Source of the DNA: Paenibacillus azoreducens
GTDB taxonomy: Bacteria > Bacillota > Bacilli > Paenibacillales > Paenibacillaceae
DNA: 64,000 nucleotides
Assembly: GCF_021654775.1 (NCBI RefSeq)
Contig: NZ_AP025343.1
Span: 1,889,501 to 1,953,500, forward strand
Reading direction: 5' to 3'
Shown: positions 49,415 through 57,533 of the stretch, piece by piece
Layout: every line of letters starts with the position of its first letter
How positions within the stretch are numbered: the first letter of the stretch is position 1
Notes under the pieces: model-generated
Databases searched by the model: none
What the model saw: the letters and a program-made list of their open reading frames with translations, nothing else
What the model was told of the DNA's origin: nothing
Program-made: the position numbers and the translations under genes

Positions 49415-49657
49415 ATGAAGAAGAACGTAGGAATACTGCTCTTATTTTTGCTGCTTGGCTGGCTGGCAGGAGCCTGGATCGCAAAGGCCCTGGAACCTGT
49501 TCAAGCCCTTTCTTTTCTGACCGCATCAACGATGATTAAGTGGTCACCACAAGCTAATTTGGACATTATCAGCTACAATATCACCATTCAAATGAAATTG
49601 AGCCTGCTTAGTTTGATCGGCGTCATTATCTCCGTGTGGCTGTATCGCAGGCTGTAA
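49415..49657 (+). CDS. DUF4321-type small membrane protein
   Basis: 80 residues with two hydrophobic segments (GILLLFLLLGWLAGAWIAKAL and LSLLSLIGVIISVWLYRRL) and a short polar loop. Resembles the small proteins commonly found before maf in Firmicutes. Function unknown. Confidence 0.75.
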   Translation: MKKNVGILLLFLLLGWLAGAWIAKALEPVQALSFLTASTMIKWSPQANLDIISYNITIQMKLSLLSLIGVIISVWLYRRL

Positions 49658-49683
49658 CTAACAGAGAAGGAGATCCTTTCATT

Positions 49684-50473
49684 GAAATCAAACACTTCGC
49701 GCCGTATAGTACTTGCGTCGACCTCACCCAGAAGGCAGGAACTGATTGCTTCTCTACATATACCGTATGAGATTCATCCAAGTCATGTAGATGAACATAC
49801 TCCTAAGGAGTGGTCTCCTGAACATATTGTAGAAGAGCTTTCGCTTCGCAAAGCGCAGGCTGTATATGCCGAGATTGCTGATCCAGGGGAGGATGCTGTC
49901 GTTGTCGGCAGCGATACCATCGTTGTCCTGGGGGATGAGGTACTTGGCAAACCTGCGGATGATGAAGACGCCTTTCGGATGCTGAAATCATTACAGGGCA
50001 GAACCCATCAGGTATACACGGGGATCGCCTGTATCGATGCGGCAAACGGACAAACGCAGGTTCGCCACCGCATGACCCTGGTCACGATGAAAGAACTATC
50101 GGATGCCCAGATTAAGGCTTATATCAAGAGCGGCGAGCCGAGCGACAAGGCAGGGGACTACGACACCACAATGCACCTTGGAGACATTGGTCAGTATCGT
50201 GTATTATCTCAGTCGCCAAGCGGACAGCCAGAGGTAATTGTGGGACATACTGTCAGTAAAGTAACGTTTAGACCTATGAGTGACGCGGAAATCGAAGCTT
50301 ATGTAAAAACTGGTGAGCCACTCGATAAGGCAGGAAGTTACGGGGCACAGGGGTTGGGCGCTGTTTTTATTGAAAAAATTGAGGGTGATTTTTTCAGTAT
50401 AATGGGGCTACCCTTAAACCTGTTGTACCAAATGCTCCTGAAATTTGGTATTAGTCCATTTCAAGAAAAATAG
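49684..50473 (+). CDS. maf: Maf-family nucleotide pyrophosphatase with duplicated C-terminal module
   Basis: 263 residues from a TTG behind AAGGAG, about 70 longer than the family norm. Residues 1-155 are a normal Maf N-part (ASTSPRRQELI, GSDTIVVLGDEVLGKP, GRTHQVYTG). The module ELSDAQIKAYIKSGEPSDKAGDY (about 130-160, written here only to show the repeat in part: SDAQIKAYIKSGEPSDKAG) then recurs as SDAEIEAYVKTGEPLDKAGS, followed by the only complete GAQGLG...GDFFSIMGLPL ending. The two DKAG sites are 180 bp apart in frame. Read as the scar of an element integrating in maf. Confidence 0.85.
50144..50154 (+). other. Candidate attachment core, copy 1
   Basis: GACAAGGCAGG, inside the first DKAG block of maf. 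Shares GAYAAGGCAGG with 50324-50334. Proposed recombination core; inferred, no integrase is present to support it. Confidence 0.35.
50324..50334 (+). other. Candidate attachment core, copy 2
   Basis: GATAAGGCAGG, inside the second DKAG block of maf, 180 bp after the first. From here on the DNA no longer matches the usual maf-radC-mreB order. Confidence 0.35.
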
Positions 50474-50484
50474 AGTTTTTCTAA

Positions 50485-50515
50485 CGGAAGGTGCTAAAAT
50501 TTTTAGCACCTTTTT
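50485..50515 (+). terminator. Terminator of maf
   Basis: AAGGTGCTAAAA/TTTTTAGCACCTT stem followed by TTT; bidirectional in appearance. Hairpins with the same GGTG/CACC core end two other genes in this block (62559, 62991). Confidence 0.8.
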
Positions 50516-50796
50516 CGTGGTATTCGACCTTATATACTTGGGTTTCATCTGAAGGACAAAATGTTAGCACATTTAAAAAGCTAAAGGAGAAATCCATAAG
50601 CTGTGTTTTATTTTGTAGAGAATTTGAAATTCGGATTTGGATACACTTGTACGATTTAAACAAGTACGCTAGAATACACAACAACTTTACAATACTTATA
50701 TTTTATGGCGTGGGGGTTGGTCGACCACGAAATGCGACCTTATGTTGAAACTGAACTAACGCGTTTAAGAGAACATCAGAAGGACGGTGATTTCCA
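50516..50796. other. Spacer at the left end of the element
   Basis: AT-rich, no convincing gene. A 22-codon frame (50732-50800, MRPYVETELTRLREHQKDGD...) ends at ATGA, overlapping the start of the next gene; it may be a coupling mini-cistron or a decayed fragment, and has no ribosome site. Confidence 0.4.
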
Positions 50797-51207
50797 ATGA
50801 AGCTCGAGCTAAAAGAAAAGTTGTTCACTCGCTTCCCTTGGTCGATACCAGACAAATCTGACACCATGAGTCCTTGGACACAATATACTTTTGAATGTGG
50901 GGACGGCTGGTATCAAATCCTCTGGGACATGTTCACTGAAATAGAAGAAGTCTATAAAAATAATGGAATCAAGATCAAACTAACTGTTGGGCAAATCAAA
51001 CAAAAATTCGGAGAGTTGAGAGTTTATATTCACGATGCACTTCCCGAAGTCAATGAACTGATAGTTAAGTATCAAGAGATTTCGGTAAAGATATGCGAGG
51101 GATGTGGTATTGAGAGTAGCATTCAGCGGAGAGTGCATTACTGGACAACATTATGCGATGACTGTTACGATAAGCGGATTGAAGAAGCAAGAGTAGGATT
51201 AGGGTGA
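50797..51207 (+). CDS. Small zinc-ribbon protein of a phage/plasmid-type family
   Basis: 136 residues. CGDGWYQILWDMF, then IKQKFGELRVY, and a C-terminal four-cysteine site CEGCG ... LCDDCYD (about 107-128). This order (GDGW, KFG.LR, CE.CG, LCD) recalls a widespread family of unknown function in phages and mobile elements. A diverged paralogue without the cysteines is encoded at 62673. Confidence 0.7.
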   Translation: MKLELKEKLFTRFPWSIPDKSDTMSPWTQYTFECGDGWYQILWDMFTEIEEVYKNNGIKIKLTVGQIKQKFGELRVYIHDALPEVNELIVKYQEISVKICEGCGIESSIQRRVHYWTTLCDDCYDKRIEEARVGLG

Positions 51208-51328
51208 ATGTCTAATATTATAGGTATTTTCGATGGCTTTTTACCATCCTTCGAAAGTGGGTAACGTTAATAAAGATCTGCAGAATGTATCGAGGAATTC
51301 GTAGGGTGACTCCCTTCTACATCACTGG

Positions 51329-51369
51329 CAAGGCTTCACACTAAGTGTGGGGCTTTGCTTTTTTTTTAT
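51329..51369 (+). terminator. Terminator
   Basis: GCAAGGCTTCACAC-TAA-GTGTGGGGCTTTGC stem with mismatches, then eight T. Ends the zinc-ribbon gene transcript. Confidence 0.75.
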
Positions 51370-51453
51370 TTAAGGTTTTTCTTTTCAAATCGACCTCATT
51401 CAAGCTAATGTATTAAAAACGATAACCGGACGTAATTTGGAGGAATGAGAATT

Positions 51454-51894
51454 GTGACAAATATTACGGGCTACTGGAGCCAAGGAGAAATCATTTATAC
51501 ACATATGGAGGAAGAGGGTATCGCTTTCTTTCCTAAAGGAACAGGATTATTAATTTGGTTCAACCCTTATGTAGAAATAATTGATACATTTCACTGGAGG
51601 CATCAGAATGAGAGAGTTTCACTTTTAGGCAAAAAGCAAATTACCTTTCGAGATGATGATCTTTCTGAGATCAAACCTTCTGATCTTAGTGTCGCTGACA
51701 TTTTAATGAATATGGTCAAACGTAAGTCAATCAATAGCGGAACTGTAAAGGCACTTGAATTCCTAGAGCCAATAGGGTATTCATCTGAAAGTCGATTTGG
51801 TTTTATATGCAGGGATATATGGGGTATGGATCATTACAAAAGAAAGCAAGAAGTAATAATGAAATATGGTGAACTCCAGAAAAGTGAAAATTGA
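51454..51894 (+). CDS. Unknown protein
   Basis: 146 residues from GTG 51454, ten bases behind GGAGG; the ATG at 51445 is too close to that site. Soluble, no motif I recognise; the aromatic N-terminal half (GYWSQGEIIYTHMEEEGIAF) suggests a beta-sheet domain. Has its own promoter-length upstream gap and its own terminator, like a cargo gene. Confidence 0.6.
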   Translation: MTNITGYWSQGEIIYTHMEEEGIAFFPKGTGLLIWFNPYVEIIDTFHWRHQNERVSLLGKKQITFRDDDLSEIKPSDLSVADILMNMVKRKSINSGTVKALEFLEPIGYSSESRFGFICRDIWGMDHYKRKQEVIMKYGELQKSEN

Positions 51895-51901
51895 AATACA
51901 C

Positions 51902-51943
51902 AATCAAGGCAGCTTAAATCCTCAAGCTGTCTTGATTTTTTTT
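51902..51943 (+). terminator. Terminator
   Basis: AATCAAGGCAGCTT ... AAGCTGTCTTGATT stem followed by a T tract. Confidence 0.85.
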
Positions 51944-52094
51944 GCACTTAACATACTGCGAGTGATTATTTCTTCAAAAAGAATTTTTAGGGACATGAAA
52001 ATTCTCGATACTTCAACACCTGAAAGTCAACCAAAAACATATTAAGTAAGAACAATTTTTAAACAATGCAAACTAAAAGAACGGAGGGATACAG

Positions 52095-55000
52095 TTGAGT
52101 GAACCAGAATGGATCGAGGAGTATCTTATGGACATGGATGATGAAGATGCCGCCGCGCCTACCGAGATAAGCTTGAACGCTCTAGCGGCAATGGCACAGG
52201 ACTTTGCAACTCTAACTGGACTTGATTCAAGTCAATTGCGACACCTTCTAATGGAAAGGGCATTACTGCCACTAGCCTTGAAGAAAGATTTGAACAACGA
52301 TATAATCCTTTCTTTCAGCAATGAAGATGGCAAGTACAAAGCATTGGTATGTGAGCTATATCCGACTTTGGCTAAGTTAGTGGACAATGTAGATCATTCA
52401 AAGAATCGTCCATATTTACAGGAGCTTCTTACAGTTGCAATGTCATTAGTTGTTTGGAACGCAATCGAGAATAAAGTAAAGGCGAAGTCAATCGATACGA
52501 AGCAGTTTCAAGGAGTTACCCAACAAGTTTGTGACTCTACGGTTTATTTTGAAAACGAAGTCTTTCCGATCACCGACTTTGTAAGATCAGTTGCAGTAGA
52601 GCGCCGCTCCGTAGAGAAGGGTGATTTTGAAGTCATTTCAGATTTGCTTGGGGTATTGAAAGCCTTGAACACTGTCGGAACAGGAAACTCATCGGTTGTT
52701 TCTGAAATAGCCACTGAGCCAACACAGGATAAGCAAACCTATATCAAAGAGCTTGCGGCAAAAGGTTTCTTCCCAAAAGATAATAAGACGTCAGTAGCCG
52801 GGAAGACGGGTATTCATGACACTCTGATTGGCTTAATCAAGCTGTTCTATTCTGAGTCACCAGTAAGTAGTCTTGGCTTCAAGGATAAAGTGTACATGGT
52901 CAATCAATCCCTTTTGGAGTCCAAAGGAGTTAATCCAAAAGGAGTCGATATCTGGAACGCAGCAACGTACACTCTGGACGAAGATTTGATGTTCCGAGTA
53001 TTCATCAAAGAAGACGATATTTCATTTACAGTTCTGATAAAGCTACCAGTAGGAGTCACCAATTTTGATTTCTCGAGAAAGTCCAGCGAATTGGACGCTA
53101 TCCCGTTATTATTCAGCAACATGAATCCTTCAGCGGGAACCGTCTACTCCAGTTCCTTAATGAAACAACCGAGAGTCTGTAACTTAGGCTCAACGAGGAA
53201 AGTTACGGCAGCCTACGATTGTATCGAAATGGTTTTATCCAAGGACTTACTGGCATTCCGAAACGCAAATTGGTCTTTGCGGGATTACATTAGAGCTTGT
53301 CAGGGCGAACAGAACGCCTTTGCTTCATTCGATGATTTGTCTTTAGGTGAGAAGATCGTTGTCGGCGTCATGCCAGGAGCTTTGAAAGCCGAACGATTTG
53401 ACTGTTCAGGAAAATACAATGTGAGCGGTATTGTAGGTGGAGGAGCCGGTTCAGGTAAGACCGCAATGTATGACAGCTTATTGGTGCAATCAGTTGCCTT
53501 ACAGGGGGTTGAAGGTAACGGCGCTGTGGTTTTGATCGACCAAAAGGAAGAATGGGTTCCGATTTGGAGGAAGGTGTTTAACAGCTTAGGAGTACCGTTT
53601 TACGGTTTTGATGGAGAAGTCCTTAACTCTGCAGAATTGAAATGGGGCGACATCAAGCGAGGGGAAAGAGTAGTCGAGAATATTCCCTTTAAGGTCAATG
53701 CTTATATCGGGGGTATCCTTTTTGCCAGAGTGGTTTATCAAACGATTCAGGTTATTCTCAAGGAGACAGGCTGTTCTGACATTATCGAGTTTAATAAAGG
53801 CAATCACAATTACAAGGGAATCACAAGGCTTCCGCGCATCTTCTTTTTGGTCGATGAGCTGAATTCTCTTTATGCAAGCATCAAAGGTGATCCTGCAATT
53901 CCGCAGAGTGTTTACAAAGGATTGATTTTAGCAAGGTTGACCAGAACAAGCGGCTTCCACTGGTTATTAGGTGGTCAAGATCCGAGTAAGACGCTAATCG
54001 CCAGTGATGAGCGAAGCAACTATAACTACAATATCTTCGGCAAGATGGCAGACGAGCGCTATGAGTATTTCGGGGTCACTCAGAATCAAGCGGTTCAAGG
54101 CTATGAGAAGAAGCATGGTACCCTCGATAATCCGAGTCCAATCCTGAGCCAGGGGGTATTTTACGCGGGACCGAAAGGGAAAACGGATTTGGTTAAGAGT
54201 TTGTTTGTTTCGAAGGATGAACGTCTGGACGCAATCAGAGACTTAAATTCTTCACTTAGCGGCATGCAAGAATTGGACAAAATCGTAAGATTAGCTTTAG
54301 CTGAAGGTTATTTTGATGCATTTGAAGTTACATTAGGTAAGCCCAATAACATTGTGTATGTAACCCTTCGTAATTTAGGGGTTATCTCACAAAAGGAATT
54401 TGAATATTACACCGAACGTGTATTGAGCGGAAATAACAATGACACATCGGACGTACTTGATGATGCATTGAATGTGTATGAAGCCGATTTTGTTAAAAAG
54501 AGCCCAACCACGTCCAACGTAGTTGAGCAGAATCGCCCACTCGAGAAAACATATAGTAGGACGATTTTACCCGAAAGACGAGAAGAACCAGACAACGTCT
54601 TGCAATCGAAGAATGCTCGACGTGTAAATCTTAATCCCGTAGTCCATGACCCATACATCCCACCAAGAGAACAAAATGCTTTTTCAGCAACATATGATGC
54701 TCAGATTGATCCCGAGGTAAATCCATTTGAAGTATTCAAAGTTGAGAATCGGGAGAACCTCAATCCGATCTCATCTATGACGGCATTCAGAATGATGTCG
54801 GATATGCTTATGAAGCAGATTAAGCAAATGGTTGGAGATTTGAAAAGGATTGAAAGCTTTGAAGTCACTGGTAATGGTCTTATCATCAACGATGTTGCAT
54901 TTAGACCGAGGTTCTCACAAGAAGTATTGAAATCTATGCCTTATGCAATAAGAGTTCAAGTTGAGAAGGGAAATGTCGTAGAGCTATTCCATTTCAAAAA

Positions 55001-55589
55001 CATCTTTAGGTTCAAAAATTTAGTTTGTCTTCGAATTGATAATGCCCGGCTTGCAGAGGGTCGTGTGAGACGCGAAATTGGTTGGAGTCAGAGAAAGTCA
55101 TGGTTCAAGCTATTCGATCGTTTCCGTTATCTCAGTGAGCTGTATATCGGTGGAGAGTTAATTGCAGATGAGGAGACGGCTAAGGAGTATGACAATCGTG
55201 GTCGCGGCGGATTCACGTTAACGGAAAAGTTGAGAAATGCATTCGGTCTTGGGGTAAATGTGGTTTCGTCCTCTCACATGGAACGTGTTTGGGATTCAAA
55301 GCCGGTAAGAGTCATGGGAAGTGCGGTAGGATGGACACTAGCCTTTAAAGGGGTAACGTTGGCAGCGAGTTTACTCGGTCCTTGGGGGATCGTTTTCGCA
55401 GGTCTTGCAGGTTATAAAGCCTATCAGGAACTAAGAAATCGCCAAGGACATAAACAAACTCAAGTACCAAAACACCTTCAAGGGAAAATGCCAATTCAAC
55501 AACAAAGGCAAAGTCAGTGGCAATGGCAACAGCAACAGCAAACTCAGGACCCAAGATATCGCCAAGGGACAAAGCGAACTAGACGCTGA
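52095..55589 (+). CDS. FtsK/TcpA-like DNA-translocase ATPase of the element
   Basis: 1164 residues from TTG behind GGAGG. Walker A GGGAGSGKT near residues 447-455, VVLIDQKEEW just after, Walker B RIFFLVDELNSLY near 582, and the FtsK-like LTRTSGFHWLLGGQDPSK near 615. The 440 residues before and 400 after are unfamiliar. Near the C-terminus a hydrophobic stretch WTLAFKGVTLAASLLGPWGI (about 1078-1110) is followed by a Gln/Arg-rich tail. Probably the coupling protein or main motor of conjugative transfer; a translocase with another role is possible. Confidence 0.72.
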   Translation: MSEPEWIEEYLMDMDDEDAAAPTEISLNALAAMAQDFATLTGLDSSQLRHLLMERALLPLALKKDLNNDIILSFSNEDGKYKALVCELYPTLAKLVDNVDHSKNRPYLQELLTVAMSLVVWNAIENKVKAKSIDTKQFQGVTQQVCDSTVYFENEVFPITDFVRSVAVERRSVEKGDFEVISDLLGVLKALNTVGTGNSSVVSEIATEPTQDKQTYIKELAAKGFFPKDNKTSVAGKTGIHDTLIGLIKLFYSESPVSSLGFKDKVYMVNQSLLESKGVNPKGVDIWNAATYTLDEDLMFRVFIKEDDISFTVLIKLPVGVTNFDFSRKSSELDAIPLLFSNMNPSAGTVYSSSLMKQPRVCNLGSTRKVTAAYDCIEMVLSKDLLAFRNANWSLRDYIRACQGEQNAFASFDDLSLGEKIVVGVMPGALKAERFDCSGKYNVSGIVGGGAGSGKTAMYDSLLVQSVALQGVEGNGAVVLIDQKEEWVPIWRKVFNSLGVPFYGFDGEVLNSAELKWGDIKRGERVVENIPFKVNAYIGGILFARVVYQTIQVILKETGCSDIIEFNKGNHNYKGITRLPRIFFLVDELNSLYASIKGDPAIPQSVYKGLILARLTRTSGFHWLLGGQDPSKTLIASDERSNYNYNIFGKMADERYEYFGVTQNQAVQGYEKKHGTLDNPSPILSQGVFYAGPKGKTDLVKSLFVSKDERLDAIRDLNSSLSGMQELDKIVRLALAEGYFDAFEVTLGKPNNIVYVTLRNLGVISQKEFEYYTERVLSGNNNDTSDVLDDALNVYEADFVKKSPTTSNVVEQNRPLEKTYSRTILPERREEPDNVLQSKNARRVNLNPVVHDPYIPPREQNAFSATYDAQIDPEVNPFEVFKVENRENLNPISSMTAFRMMSDMLMKQIKQMVGDLKRIESFEVTGNGLIINDVAFRPRFSQEVLKSMPYAIRVQVEKGNVVELFHFKNIFRFKNLVCLRIDNARLAEGRVRREIGWSQRKSWFKLFDRFRYLSELYIGGELIADEETAKEYDNRGRGGFTLTEKLRNAFGLGVNVVSSSHMERVWDSKPVRVMGSAVGWTLAFKGVTLAASLLGPWGIVFAGLAGYKAYQELRNRQGHKQTQVPKHLQGKMPIQQQRQSQWQWQQQQQTQDPRYRQGTKRTRR

Positions 55590-55765
55590 CCTTGAACTGG
55601 CAGTATGACCTTGTCGAATAAAATTGACTTAGCTAATCGGTACATGAGCTTATGGATGATTGTTCAATTTATGCTATTGAAAATTCACTGAATTTCAGGA
55701 CAAGTTCTCCAAGCAAATTTATAGTACATGTAAAGGAAAAACCAAACGTAAAGGAGGAACGACCA

Positions 55766-57355
55766 ATGCCACCTTATGTAAATGAGGATACCAAGATCTA
55801 CTCATCGACCGTATACACTAAGGGCAGCTCTAAACGGACTTTCAGTTTTGTCATCAAAGGTATGATAATAAGCGCAGCATTTCTTGCTGGTATAGCTTCA
55901 GGGGGGATTTCGGCTCTTGCAGCACCGACTCCCTCCATCCCTCCAACCATCGCCGCGCAACAAGTCCAAGTCAATTTCGAAGATGAGGCGACATTAATAG
56001 CCAATCTCAACATGGCGGTTAAAGCGATTAAGGAAGAGGGATGGACGATAGAGAGATTGACCAAGATCATGGATCAATTAACCTTGATTGAGGACAGGTT
56101 ATTTGAAGGGAATATTTTCAAGGGCAAAGGGAAGTTGAGAAGCCCTCTGAAAACTGCTCTTGCCGAAACTGAAAAAGTGTTTACGGCTCATGGAGCTGAT
56201 GGATTGTCTACCCTTCGCGAGAATGATGCTCCTGAAAGATTGTATCGAATGCAGGAAATGCTTGGAATGAAGTCCAACCGGAATAATGTTAATTTAGCGC
56301 CAGTTGGTCAAAAGAACGAGGTAAAGATCGCTTCAACAGTCAAGGACGAGGTAACAGTCTACATCGATGGTGTTAAGCAAAACTTCCCGCAGTCAGCAAT
56401 CGTAAAGAATGGAAATACTCTTGTTCCCTTGAGAGGGGTATTTGAAGCGTTAAAAGCGGAAGTAAAATGGGATCAGCCAACTCAAACAGCTACAGCAACT
56501 AAAGGAAACACGACCATTAAACTCACGATTGGGCAATCAACAGCTTATGTTAATGGTAAAGCAGTACAACTGTCAGCTAAAGGTGAAGTCATTAATGGAG
56601 CGACAATGGTTCCACTTCGCTTTGTTAGCGAAGCCCTTGGGGGAGAAGTTAAATGGGACTCGAAAACAATGACAGCTTATATTGAAAGTGCAAAAGCATC
56701 TGATTCGGGTAAGCAACAGGCAGTTGACGGTATTTCTGTAAAGCACGGTAAACACACATACGCTAGTCGAAACCAGAGTGAGTACGATCAAGTAATGAAA
56801 ATTGTTGAGAATGCGATAAAAGGTTATGACGAATCTGGTTTTGGAGGTGTATATCAGAAGTACTATTACGAATACCTCGATGGAGCTAGATGGTCAGGCG
56901 ATAAATCGGATCGATCCGACCGAAATCGTGGCTTGTATGCTGCAGAGAATTCAATTGGCGATTTAATAAAGGCTGGAGTCAGTAAAGAAGAGATCGTAAA
57001 GGTCGACACAATAGCTTCGATAGCCTATGACTTATTACGAGGGGTACCAGACCCTAAAGATGGCTCTCCGAGATCCGCTTACGACGCCCTTGCACGTTCC
57101 CCTCGCATGACAGATTGCGATTCTGACAGTCAGGTGTTTTCAGCAGTATTTGACGCGATGGGCTATAACACGATGATTGGCTCCAGTCCAAATCATGCTC
57201 AGGTGTACGTTGAGATAGACGGTAATTGGTATTCAATCATATCTGGCTCGTTTTCTAACGCAGGAACTAGTACTGATATTTCAAAATTCCTGAAAGAAAA
57301 CCCAGATAGGGGAATCCATACTCAGCCGACTTTCGGAGCTGTGATAAGCAGATAA
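55766..57355 (+). CDS. Secreted stalk-domain protein with transglutaminase-like fold
   Basis: 529 residues; ATG 55766 has AAAGGAGG and opens a signal sequence (FSFVIKGMIISAAFLAGIAS, then ALAAP). Residues 190-310 hold two copper-amine-oxidase-N-type repeats (LVPLRGVFEALKAEVKWD; MVPLRFVSEALGGEVKWD), a fold common in Paenibacillus surface proteins. The C-terminal 190 residues look like a transglutaminase core: Cys in MTDCDSDSQVF, His in NHAQVYVEIDGNWY, with the Asp following. May cut or cross-link wall or surface proteins. Between the ATPase and the giant secreted protein. Confidence 0.7.
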   Translation: MPPYVNEDTKIYSSTVYTKGSSKRTFSFVIKGMIISAAFLAGIASGGISALAAPTPSIPPTIAAQQVQVNFEDEATLIANLNMAVKAIKEEGWTIERLTKIMDQLTLIEDRLFEGNIFKGKGKLRSPLKTALAETEKVFTAHGADGLSTLRENDAPERLYRMQEMLGMKSNRNNVNLAPVGQKNEVKIASTVKDEVTVYIDGVKQNFPQSAIVKNGNTLVPLRGVFEALKAEVKWDQPTQTATATKGNTTIKLTIGQSTAYVNGKAVQLSAKGEVINGATMVPLRFVSEALGGEVKWDSKTMTAYIESAKASDSGKQQAVDGISVKHGKHTYASRNQSEYDQVMKIVENAIKGYDESGFGGVYQKYYYEYLDGARWSGDKSDRSDRNRGLYAAENSIGDLIKAGVSKEEIVKVDTIASIAYDLLRGVPDPKDGSPRSAYDALARSPRMTDCDSDSQVFSAVFDAMGYNTMIGSSPNHAQVYVEIDGNWYSIISGSFSNAGTSTDISKFLKENPDRGIHTQPTFGAVISR

Positions 57356-57370
57356 TAAGATCAGTATGAG

Positions 57371-57402
57371 GCGATGTCATCCACGACATCGTCTTTTTAA
57401 TT
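57371..57402 (+). terminator. Terminator of the transglutaminase-like gene
   Basis: CGATGTC-ATCCAC-GACATCG stem and TTTTT. Confidence 0.85.
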
Positions 57403-57533
57403 TTGTGAAGATTTTTCAAGACCTAAGCCCAATTTCAAGAGTTGGCGGGACATCTAACTTATAGATACAAGCAAAAGACTGTCATCCAAAACAGTTGAGC
57501 AAAACAAGAACAGCAAAAGGGAGGAAATGAAGG

